From Pigoraptor chileana (Eukaryota > Opisthokonta > Filasterea): a stretch of DNA of 28,702 nucleotides. This document shows, piece by piece, positions 19,893 through 28,702 of the stretch (positions within the stretch are counted from its first letter, which is position 1; each line of letters begins with the position of its first letter). Under the pieces are notes generated by a model, which was not told the origin of the DNA, ran no database searches, and was given only the letters and a program-made list of their open reading frames with translations. The DNA is taken from assembly GCA_943704495.1 (NCBI GenBank), contig CALSCR010003089.1:1-28702 (forward strand), read 5' to 3'. Position numbers and translations under genes: made by a program.

Positions 19893-20559
19893 CTAATGCT
19901 CCATTGGAGTCGGCTGGTCAGCCTTAGCCTTCTTTGCCTTTGCAGACTTTGTGGATGCCGGGGCCGTCGATGCAGCAGCTGTGCCCACGGGTGTCGACGG
20001 CTTGCCTTTTGCGGCTACCTTGGCCTTGGCCTTTGCCTTCTCCTTCTTTTTGAGGGCATCCATGTTCGCCTTGAGGAGATTTGCATACGACATTTGGAAG
20101 CGAGTGACATCCTTTGCACCAATCTGGTCATCAGCAAAGAGTGCACATCACAAAACCGAAAACGGAAGAAAAGTGACGAATTAGAATTCATACATTTGGT
20201 TCCAAGTATGCCAGTGGCTCTGTTATGCAACGAAACATTGCGCATGTGTAAGTGCAGTCGAAGCAGGCAAGGAGGGGAGAGAGAGAGAGAGTGTGTGTGT
20301 GTGTGTGCGTGCGTGTGTGTGTGTGAGTGTGGGAGAGAGAGGAAATAAAGCACACACAAAGGCACACGCAGAATCCCCTGATAAATGTGTACCCACAACT
20401 GTGCTGACTTTTCGCTTGCCATTCGTTGCGCGCATAAGACAGTGCGATTCGCCATCAGTCTCCGCCTTCACTCCTCGCTTTGACTTGCCCGTCGAGTCGA
20501 CATCTGCAGTCAATGGCGATCCACAGTTGGAATGCGTGCGAGACAAACATGCGGTGCGG

Positions 20560-20591
<32 letters not shown>

Positions 20592-21440
20592 AGTGTGCGA
20601 GTGTGTGAGTGAGTGAGTGTGTGTGTGAGTGTGTGTGTAACAAACATGCGGTGCTTTGGTTGGCACACAGACATCACCGGCGGTGACAGCAGCACGTGTA
20701 TATATGTATCACATGTATGCCCATGCAAACACACACACACACACACATATATATATACATATAATATACATACACAGACATACCACCCATAAGAAAACAC
20801 ACATAGCGACAATGTTGACGAGGCTGAGGTTCTCTGCCACCAAGTCACCCCACTCGGCATAAGGATGCAACCATCATTGCCAATGATTTTTGTCAATGAA
20901 AGGCAAACAAACACACACACACACAGACAATTGGTGATCAAGCGGGAGACCAATACCACCGAACTTAAACTCACGTCTCTTCATAGTAATGAATACGGAT
21001 CCCGAGCTTTTCGATTTCTGAGTGTTGAACAGCCGAGTCAAGTCTGACAGAAACTGCACAATAATAATGCCGATGAAACGAGATGGAGTCAGAAGCAATC
21101 CCCCGAAAAAGATGATTTCGTTTGTGCTTTGCATTCACATATGTTTCGGACACTACAAGTACACACAAAACACTTTGTCCGTCGTATTAACGTCTATCGA
21201 TTGTGCATGTACAATTTACACAACAGAACAAACCCTGGTAGACATACCACTAAACGCCGTTTCCCAACAGCTATACGCGAACGTATGAGAGTGCGCATTA
21301 ACAATCCACATACACACACACATACACACACCCACCGAAACCAAACACACCAGAACATACATCACGCAGAGACCAACACACATCAACAACAACAATAAAG
21401 CGACCATTTGACAAACCTGATCATTGTCTACGAGCACCAT
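19893..21440 (-). CDS. SRP14: Signal recognition particle 14-kDa subunit, 146 aa, four exons
   Basis: Exons in coding order: 21417..21440, 20975..21053, 20397..20503, 19893..20123 (441 nt, in phase). SRP14 pairs with SRP9 on the Alu domain of SRP RNA and slows translation while the ribosome docks at the ER. The assembled protein follows the family closely: MVLVDNDQ-FLSDLTRLF at the start, S-G-S-V-F-I-T-M-K-R, then C-L-M-R-A-T-N-G-K-R-K-V-S-T-V, then F-Q-M-S-Y-A-N-L-L-K-A-N-M-D-A-L-K-K-K. A Lys/Ala/Thr/Pro-rich tail of about 50 residues follows, as seen in some animal SRP14 proteins. The first exon codes for only eight residues, and its donor is GTTTGT, the one donor in this window with T at +3. 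Family similarity leaves little doubt about the join. Intron 2 (20504-20974) holds TG and CA/TA microsatellites. Confidence 0.92.
20278..20340. repeat. (GA)n(TG)n array in SRP14 intron 3
   Basis: GAGAGA followed by TGTGTG and again GAGAGA, inside the intron 20124-20396. Further TG (about 20560-20640) and CA/TA (about 20728-20770) arrays occupy SRP14 intron 2. Confidence 0.9.
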
Positions 21441-21875
21441 TTTTCACAAAAAAGTCAAAGAGCGCACTTGCGCTCTGCCGAAATGAAGCGCGTGTTTAAA
21501 TGGATGCCGCTGATGAGTCTTCACGCGATAATATCCGAGATTAATCAAACGGCAACACAGTCATACGTTTTTCACAAATCTTAATTGGCTTTAACTTTAA
21601 TGGCATAATGTGATTCTGAAGATTTATAACACTTGAGAGACCGTCAGTGGCAAAGGCACATGCGTGAAGTTATCGAATTGTCATAAATAGAACGATCAGT
21701 AGCTGATAGCCTAATCAAGTAACTGGGTGAGCAGTAACTCCAAATTAAGCCTCTGTTACTTCAGTTGTAACAAAGACCACACAACCAGGTTCTAACTTAA
21801 CTTTGCTAGCTAAATAATACATCCCCAACACCCAGTTGAATAATTATATGTATGTATATAAAAAGAGCAGCAGCA
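21441..21875. other. Spacer upstream of SRP14
   Basis: 435 bp between the SRP14 start and the stop codon of the Munc13-like gene, both on the minus strand. It is AT-rich and unlike the CA/TG-rich introns. It must hold the SRP14 promoter and the 3' end of the Munc13-like transcript. A CTGATGAG word near 21510 is not enough to call a box C/D snoRNA. Confidence 0.55.
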
Positions 21876-24800
21876 TCAGAGGTCGAGTCTTGCAGCGGCG
21901 CCCTGATGCACAGCGGTGGCGCTCACCGATGACCGCGAGAAGCGCTTCCGGAGCACTGTGTGGATGCCATTTGCGGACGCGTTCAGAGCCCCCTCCTTCT
22001 CAGAGCGGAAGGCGCCGGAAAGCAATGCATCTCTTTGGCGAAGAAAGTCCGCCGCCACAGCATCGACGTCCCTGCGCGCTGTTATTGTCTTGAGAAGGAG
22101 CGGCGTCTCGCCAAATCCGGTGGGATCCAGAGGAACAGAATACTCACGCACAACATTGATTGGCACATAATCAATCGCAGGTACGCGCACGATTGTTTCG
22201 CCAACGAGCTCGACAGCGGGCGACTTGGCCGCAGAAGAGGTGTCTTTGGTTACGCGTCCACAGTACACCGCAATGCGGAGAAGAGGAAGCAATGTGCTGT
22301 TGCTATTCTCATTGACCTCGGTGCAGTCCATCGGCGGCACACCGCGCAGAGTCACCCACGCCGGGTCGACGTCAAACGGGAACGCCTCGTCGAACTGAAC
22401 GGCAGTGCGATTCTCCATATTGGGCGATTCGCTCCCACGCCGGTCGTCAAAGGCTATAAGTGGGCTTCTGCGGAAGGGCAGCGACTGGAATAGCAAAAAC
22501 GACTGCGGCGATTGCTGCGTTTGGGCATCGGCAGCATCCCCAATTGGGACATTAGACGGCGGCAAGAGCTCAGCCACGACAAAAATGCCCCTTCCCTTTA
22601 CAGAAGAGCCCACAAATAGCCTTCCGACACGCGTGATGTTTATGCTGAGGCGCAGCGGACCACTTGTCTGTCCGGGCATGATCTCCTTGATGCCCATTTT
22701 GAAGTCAACCACGCCAAAGCACGCCCCCTGCAGCGCCTGCCCCGCAGCCAACTTCACGGCAAGGGCATCCGCCTGAGAGTCACAGTATGCGCGGACAAGC
22801 GTCCGTGTCGTCATTCCGTGGAGATCTATAGCGCGCATCACCTGTGCGTGGCGGAATGAATCTGCCTCTTCTTCAGCAATGCCGTTGCCATTCGAGATGA
22901 AGTACCGCCGCAAAAATGCGACCGCCTTGGATATGTCGTCCAGCTTTCGCAATGCGGCCGTTGCAGCGGCGCTGTCTGGTCGCTGTGTCATGGAGGTGCC
23001 GATTGGTGCGGCAAGTTCGTTCCACAGTATGCCGTCAAGAGTGCGCAACACAACATCCCACACGTCACGAAGAGAGTGCAAGAACACGTCCTCGTAGAGG
23101 TGGTCTGCAAGTGACGTCAGGCTGTCGCCAAGAAACGTCAGCATGGGCTCAAGCATCTCGCTCGGCTTCCCAGCGGCGGCGGACGCAGACAGAATCGCGC
23201 CTTCCGCAGCAGACACAGCGGCATTGTTCATTCGAGGCGATTGTGGAGACGACGGTCGGTCTCCAATCCATCGCAACACTTTGAGCGCCTTGCCCAGCGA
23301 CGTTGCAAGGTACGATCCCCCACTGGACGACGACAGCGGATCTGCAGGCGAAAGAGTTGGGGACACAGGTGGAGTGTTGCGCTTCAAAGGGGCGAACCGC
23401 TTCTCAATGACGGAGCGGAAGCCCTTCGCAGTGGCAGACGCCGCCTCGCCCGATCGCATTGGGTGCGTCTCTGTAATATTGAAGATATGCTCCACAGACG
23501 GCCGGTCTCCCCTGAGTCCCGTTGCATACCGCCAGTGCTCGAGAATTACGGGCTCAATTCGCTTCATCAGCACGCCAACAATGTCGTCCATGGTGCGGTT
23601 GAGCGTCTGGAGAGCTTCGATTATGACACCCGCGACGGCGCCCCCGTGGACAGCGGACAGCGAGCCCCCGCCGTCCAACTCTGCAGACTGTTGACGCACA
23701 TAGTACGCCATTTGACGGCTGCGCGAAAGGACGATACGGTGCGGATCGATTGGGTTACTTGCGCCGGACCCACCACTTGCGCTGCTTCCTCGCTGCTGCT
23801 CATTCGAAAGCTGAGACTGCAGAGAGGAGAGCACCGACGCCGCCGATGCTTTGGGCCCCCAGACGCGACTCGGCGCAGGGGTAAGCATAATGGCGCCAGA
23901 CCCGGATGTGATGGACGTCGCGCCAATCAAGTCACAGAGGGATCTCATCTCCTCAAAGGCAAAGGCTATGTTGTTGAGTGCGACGCACATCCGGGCGAGT
24001 GCCTTTCCCCGCGCCTCAACGTCACCCCACGCCACCGCGTTTGCAAGGCACTGATCCTGCAACCACGACGAATACGTGCGAAATTGATCCGCAGTGACGT
24101 TGGAGAGACCAAGTGGAATCGTGCGGTCTGCAATGTCCTGTGGCCACTCGAGCTTCTTAAGGGGTTCCGCGCACCCGAAAATGCACGAAACGACATCGAT
24201 TGCGGAAGAAGAGTGCAGCACTCGTGCGCTCACGGGACGAAGGTCGTCCTCCGACACGGCCTTGCATACCCACACACGCACTGTCTCTGATATGATGTTC
24301 GCAAACCAGGCATTCACGAGCGGCTCCAACCACGCCACAACAAGTGGATACAGCCTATGTGGGCCTTCTGAATACTTTGCGTATGCGTCGCCAATCGTCT
24401 TGACGCGCGAATACAACTGAGACAACACGGCAATGTTCTCAACAGGGCGCTCCTTTTGCAGTCCACGCAACATGTCCGTGTGAAGTTCGCACAGCAAACG
24501 AGTTGACGTCGCAAGCAAGTCCACGCCGTTGCGTGCAAAGACAGGCGCAAAGTGCTTCTCATCCCTCGCAAGATCCTCCGCAATAAAGTCGCCGACATTC
24601 AACGCAACCACTGCCATTTCGTCTCCGTTTGATTCGCCCTCTGCGACGATGCGGCCAATCGCACTCTTCTTCGCGACGGCAATGCAGTCGGTTAAGCTGA
24701 ACACAGGTGCGCCTGCAAACGCCACGGAAACCACTTCCTGTGCCATGTTAAACAGCCTCAGAACAAAACTCAGACAATCAAGAGGATCCAGACACTCGCT

Positions 24801-25481
24801 CACATCACACTGTCCGGCGTCGAGGGCGTCATTCAGAACGATCACGTGATCCGCCCTGTTTGTGGGGGGCGAGGCAAGTGCGGGAGTTGCATTCGGAAGG
24901 GGTGTAAATGCAAGCGAGTATTCGCTTACGAGCTGAGCGATCATCGACTGCAATTCAAAAATGCGCGTTGCAACCAGCTGCGCCTCAACAACGCCGCCAC
25001 GCCGCCACGCCACTCCCATTGCAGGAAGGTCGAGGCACAGGTTTGCTGTATTTGGCAACGACGAGGACGAGGCGGACAGCTGACTCGATTGTGACGCACT
25101 CGCAGTGCACGCAACAGGCAAGAAAGGTGGTTGCTCTTCAGCAAAAAAGGCAATGCGAACAGTTGTCGGATTGCCCATTTCGTCGGTCGACTGCGACAGC
25201 TCTCCGTGGATGCAGTCGCGGGTGCCCCGCACACAGTCCGACAGAACAACCGCAGCCCCCGTCAGCCGCACAATATGATCGCGTGCCAGCTGTTTCTTGA
25301 CTGCGGATAGATACGACAGCCGCAGCAGACCTTCCGAGAGCGAGTGGACGCGCGCGTACTGCCTGAGTATGTCACGTGAGACAAGGGGCAGATCGGCGTC
25401 CCAGCTTGCGATTGCCCTGACTCCCTTCAATTGCGACGCGGATGATGGACCAGATAACCCTCCTCCCTGGCCCTTGCCACC

Positions 25482-25512
<31 letters not shown>

Positions 25513-26555
25513 ATCGAGGGTGCATACCTCTTGTGTCCGTCCTTCAACGTGGACGCCGCGATTTCTCCAGGCGACATCGAGGACTCTGCCACACTGCCAT
25601 CGCCCAACGCAAGCACAAGATCAATCAGAAAGCCAAGCAAATCCACGGGCTCAACTCCCTCGGGAATTGCGGGCAGCGAGTCTGCATCAAGCACATACGA
25701 TATGCCAACGTTCACCCGCCCCGCCACGTGACTTCGGCTGGACCGCCCGTGCAAATCAAACTCGCCGTCGACGTAATTACCAGCGATAGCGACGTCATCC
25801 ATGCGGAAGTCGACCTGTCCCAGGAAGTGCGGCTTTCCCTTTGGGGATGCGGGACGCGTCCACAACCGCACACGCACAACATCGCGCACGGATGCTGCCG
25901 GCAGTTCAAGCAGCCAGTTGAATTCGGGGTTCACGCGGGTGCCTCCGACAGCGACAGCCGACGGCGTGTCCGGACTGCCCATCACTTGGACGTCACACAA
26001 CACCGAGTCGCCATCAGAGCCTTTATCCTTCAGTCCCACGGCAGAGTGTATGCGAAGAGTGACCATCCGTCTCACACCCTGCACATGCAACCGTGAGTCC
26101 ATCGAGTTAATAAGTAATATCAGTGAGACAGCGTGGTGTCGGACTCGGCATGAGATGGATCCCCACGCGAGTGCATTTCAGCCACATTGGAAAACTACAT
26201 GAGAATCAATACCCACAGTGACATCTTCGAAAGTGCCGTCGTCGTTTGCGTCTGCAAACAGCGCGTGTGAGTACTTGACCAACGCCGCGTGCGAGTGCGG
26301 CACATGGGCTGCCGAGTGGCATTCGTCATAATCCTCCAAGGCAAGCGCCAACCGTGCATACAACGCTCTCAGCAGCTCACGTGATATGTAGTTGCACGTT
26401 CTTCGTCGCTCCGCCTCACCGCTTGGAACGGCTGAGCTGCCGTGGGATTGGATTGCGGGTTGTGGATCTGCATGATCGAGCACGATTAATGCCGGCCCGA
26501 CAATGCTTCCTTATCTCACATTCTTAGGCTTCGTAAATGTGGATGGATGCGCCAT
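21876..26555 (-). CDS. Munc13-like vesicle tethering/priming protein (UNC13D/BAIAP3 type)
   Basis: Main exon 21876..26078 codes for 1400 residues. An upstream exon ends at 26217 (GTGGGT donor, phase 0) and runs in frame to at least about 26414. It encodes LLRALYARLALALEDYD...VKYSHALF, the helical lead-in that precedes C2 in this family. The first ATG may be 26555 (MAHPSTFTKPKN, exon 26520..26555, GTGAGA donor), but that link is unproven. Domains: C2 at about 26070-25690, whose Asp-rich calcium loops are poorly kept (loop 3 reads TRPASPKGKP), so probably calcium-independent; poly-Gln linker at 25475-25514; MHD1 near 24420-23930 with V-V-A-W-L-E-P-L-V, W-V-C-K-A-V and S-S-S-A-I-D-V-V, then C-V-A-L-N-N-I; MHD2 near 23160-22800 with D-V-W-D-V-V-L-R-T-L and G-N-G-I; a C2-like segment from about 22670. 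MUN-type proteins act on SNAREs at vesicle docking. Family placement is firm; the 5' end is not. Confidence 0.85.
25474..25514 (-). repeat. Poly-Gln (CAG/CAA) tract in the Munc13-like protein
   Basis: Ten consecutive Gln codons, mixed CAG and CAA, followed by a Gly/Lys/Gln stretch. They sit in the linker between the N-terminal C2 domain and the MUN region. Confidence 0.95.
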
Positions 26556-27362
26556 TTAGTGACTCTATCGGCTTGACCCTGTCGTCAGGCGGTGGCAATC
26601 AGCAAATGGAGCAGCGCCGACCCGTTCAGGATGGCACGTCCATAACCACCACCGAGTGTGCCCCCACGTCTGAGGTGGGCGGTACTTTCAAAACAGCCAC
26701 ACTCGAACGTGGAACACGAATTGCTTGTGTGCGTCGTTGTGGGAGGTGCTGATGCTTGCACTCGCTCTTGCGATGTGAGAAACGCAGTAGCGCTGTGATA
26801 GAATATTCGTCCGCTTTGCAGGCGCGTTCGCCCTGCTTGAAAGACGCTCGTCGATTGCACACAAACACACAGCCGATTATTTACTGGACTCATTCAACGC
26901 CTACTATGTGCCGTGTCATTGCTGCGTGAAAGCATCTTGTCTTGTTTACCAGTAAATAGACGAACGGGCGGGGGGGCGGAGCAACAGCGATCGATCACGT
27001 GCGATAACGTCACGTGAATGGTCACGTGGTATTGGATGACGTACCGATGAGCCGAGTTATGCTTGACACTCAGCGGAACGGAAGGGCCGGCGGCTTCTGT
27101 AATCAGAGGGCATAAAACGGACTCCAATCGGCGTATGCTGGCGTTTTCTTTAGTATAACTTCATGGTTTATGACAAGGTTGTATGATGAGCTGTATTGTG
27201 ATTTTTTGTTGTTGATTTCATGTGTGCGGGTGGAACGTTGGCAGATGCATTGCTGAAACGAGAATGTGCGTGGCGGAAGTGGTGTGAAGTGGCACGAGTC
27301 GGGACGGAGTGACGTAATCTTCCAACTAAGGGCGATTGGCTCTGTCCAAAAAAAACGAAAAA
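26556..27362. promoter_or_regulatory. Divergent promoter between Munc13-like gene and VPS13
   Basis: Contains three CACGTG E-boxes within 33 bp (26996-27001, 27011-27016, 27023-27028), the last two in GTCACGTG context. GC-box-like GGGCGG words lie at 26966-26971 and 26974-26979, and TGACGTA half-palindromes near 27037 and 27310. Short open frames on both strands (for example + 26537-26752 and - 26585-26893) have no similarity and may be chance. An upstream 5' exon of the Munc13-like gene could also lie here. Confidence 0.5.
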
Positions 27363-28615
27363 ATGTTCGAAAGCACTGTTGCGGACTTGCTCGCAAAGTA
27401 CCTCGGGGACTTTGTGGAGGGTCTTGATGCTGAGAACCTCAAGATAAGCGCATTTAAGGGTGTGTGCCTGTGTGTGTGTGTGCCAATGGTCATGCTCATC
27501 CATGCGCCACACGTGCATTGTATTACTTAGCGTGCAGGTTGGATTACATATTTGTTGTTGGTTTGTGGAGGAAAGTGCTCGTTCTGCTGCCGGGAACAGT
27601 GGCTGACTCATTGATTGTGCTCATTTGTCAAGACTGTTTCGTCGCCACTCTAGTGTAGTGTTCTCGCTTACATTATATGTGTGGTGGATGCAGGAATTAT
27701 TGAGCTCAAGGCGCTGGCAGTGAGACCAGATGCACTCGCTGCTCTTAAGCTGCCGATTAAGGTCGTGGAGGGTACGCTGTTCAATAGTTGCGCACGGATG
27801 CTCATTATGACCAACTCTACCGGCTGTGATTTCGCTGTGCTTCCCAAACAGTGCACTCTGCGCACTGTCGCATGTCGTCGCTAATAGTCGATGAATTGCA
27901 TCATTGAATCGCTTTTCGTTGGATGACTGTAATCACAGACACAAAGCCACGCATACGTTCAGGCACACAGACTTTACAGATTCAGATACACGCAACACAC
28001 ACATGCGCGCACGCGCACATATGCACACCCATACACTCGCTCGCTCACGTATTTTTGCTTCTGAATCCGTCGGTAGGTACTGTTGCGTCGGTGCGGGTGT
28101 CAATACCTTGGAATAGTCTCGGGAGTCAGGCCGTCGTCATTGCTGTGGACGGAGTGGTTGCAATTGTGCGACCCGCGGATTCGGCAGAGGATAAGGTGAG
28201 CTTCACTTGTGTTATAGGGCTACTGTGCTTATGCGACTCCCAGTCATATATACACACAGACACATGGCCGTATTACACCTGGGCACACACGACACACATG
28301 CACACACACAGAAATACGCACATATACGTACATATATAGATAAATACACAAGCACACCTGCATGTACACACATACGTACCTGACCCATGAGTACTCACTC
28401 AATTACCACATGCACGTCCAACAGCTGAACAAGGCATACTCGGCTAAGCGCAACAAAGCGTTGTCAGCCGAGACGGCATGGGTTGCTTCACGGGCCCCGC
28501 AAAAGTCGGCGGGTGCCATCGCATCGCGTCTCGGTGCAATGGCAGCGAATGTCGTGGGCAACGTCGAAATTTCAGTCACAAATGTCCATCTCCGATTCGA
28601 ATCCGGCACAAAGGG
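27363..28615 (+). CDS. VPS13: VPS13 bridge-like lipid transfer protein, N-terminal chorein exons (partial)
   Basis: Exons: 27363..27459, 27694..27771, 28077..28195, 28425..28615, all GT-AG and in phase. The last ends in phase 2 at a GTGCGC donor, and the gene continues beyond the window. VPS13 proteins are rod-like lipid conduits at membrane contact sites. The 161 encoded residues match the N-terminal chorein domain: M-F-E-S-T-V-A-D-L-L-A-K-Y-L-G-D-F-V-E-G-L, then L-K-L-P-I-K-V-V-E-G, then S-I-P-W-N-S-L-G-S-Q-A-V-V-I, then V-V-G-N-V-E-I-S-V-T-N-V-H-L-R-F-E. The ATG at 27363 is the family start (the Phe-Glu-Ser follows directly) and has A at -3. Which VPS13 paralogue this is cannot be told from the N-terminus. 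Confidence 0.93.
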
Positions 28616-28682
28616 GTGCGCACACTCGTGTTTTGTTTGTGGTTTTCTCGTTCTGTTTGTCGTTCTACGTCGGAGTATGGAA

Positions 28683-28701
28683 GGGGGGGGGGGGGGGGGG
28701 G
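28683..28701. repeat. Poly-G run of 19
   Basis: A pure 19-base G homopolymer in the VPS13 intron after the exon ending at 28615, at the very end of the window. Its length is prone to sequencing error, and it may explain why the contig or window stops here. Confidence 0.9.
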
Positions 28702-28702
28702 A

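Noticed and set aside
21505-21620. CTGATGAG ... TTCTGAAG as a box C/D snoRNA
   Set aside because: The C box is imperfect, the distance is long and no terminal stem pairs, so it is too weak to report as an RNA gene.
23241-24290. 349-codon open frame antisense to the Munc13-like exon
   Set aside because: Lies entirely opposite a clear Munc13-family coding exon. Composition is that of a shadow frame and it has no recognisable motif.
26537-26752. Small plus-strand open frame upstream of VPS13
   Set aside because: No similarity and no splice or spacing support. It overlaps the probable 5' exon of the Munc13-like gene on the other strand.
27904-28339. Plus-strand frames around 27904-28339 as a separate small gene
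   Set aside because: They overlap VPS13 intron 2 and exon 3 in other frames. The VPS13 frame (28077-28195) carries the family motif SIPWNSLG.

Overview
This is a stretch of nuclear DNA from an intron-rich eukaryote. The evidence is GT-AG introns of about 75-460 bp, exons that join in phase, long CA/TG and TA microsatellites, and genes found only in eukaryotes (SRP14, VPS13, a Munc13-type protein, METTL4, a TMEM63/OSCA channel). The gene set and tight spacing (about one gene per 3.5 kb) suggest a unicellular protist. I cannot place it further. I see no prokaryotic operon, CRISPR array, insertion sequence or viral segment.

Layout. 1-1068 (-): first two exons of a secreted kelch-repeat protein whose 3' part leaves the window. 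1069-2538: divergent gene-free spacer. 2539-4950 (+): intronless gene for an unrecognised 803-residue protein. 5848-8387 (+): six-exon DUF4336 (metallo-beta-lactamase-like) protein, 256 residues. 9526-15530 (-): eleven-exon TMEM63/OSCA (CSC1-like) osmosensitive or mechanosensitive channel, 1030 residues. 16187-19495 (+): seven-exon METTL4-type adenine methyltransferase, about 592 residues, with a large low-complexity insertion in the catalytic domain. 19893-21440 (-): four-exon SRP14, 146 residues. 21876-about 26555 (-): Munc13-like protein (C2, MHD1, MHD2, C2-like), nearly all in one 4.2-kb exon. 27363-end (+): first four exons of VPS13.

The multi-exon models were built by hand. Each junction was chosen so that splice dinucleotides, reading phase and family similarity all agree. 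The 5' end of the Munc13-like gene, the downstream exons of the kelch gene and one METTL4 donor remain uncertain. The genes do not form a pathway. They are housekeeping or membrane-system genes in divergent (kelch/unknown, channel/METTL4, Munc13/VPS13) and convergent (DUF4336/channel, METTL4/SRP14) arrangements. VPS13 (lipid transfer), the Munc13-like protein (vesicle tethering or priming) and SRP14 (ER targeting) are all endomembrane proteins, but nothing in the sequence shows joint control beyond CACGTG boxes in two divergent promoters.

Most notable are: a channel intron of exactly 3n length that is stop-free because it is built from a 25-bp minisatellite; a second 3n stop-free intron in METTL4; the METTL4 catalytic-domain insertion; a strong preference for G at position +3 of 5' splice sites; a window-wide excess of CACGTG; and a short dispersed sequence shared by introns of two genes.
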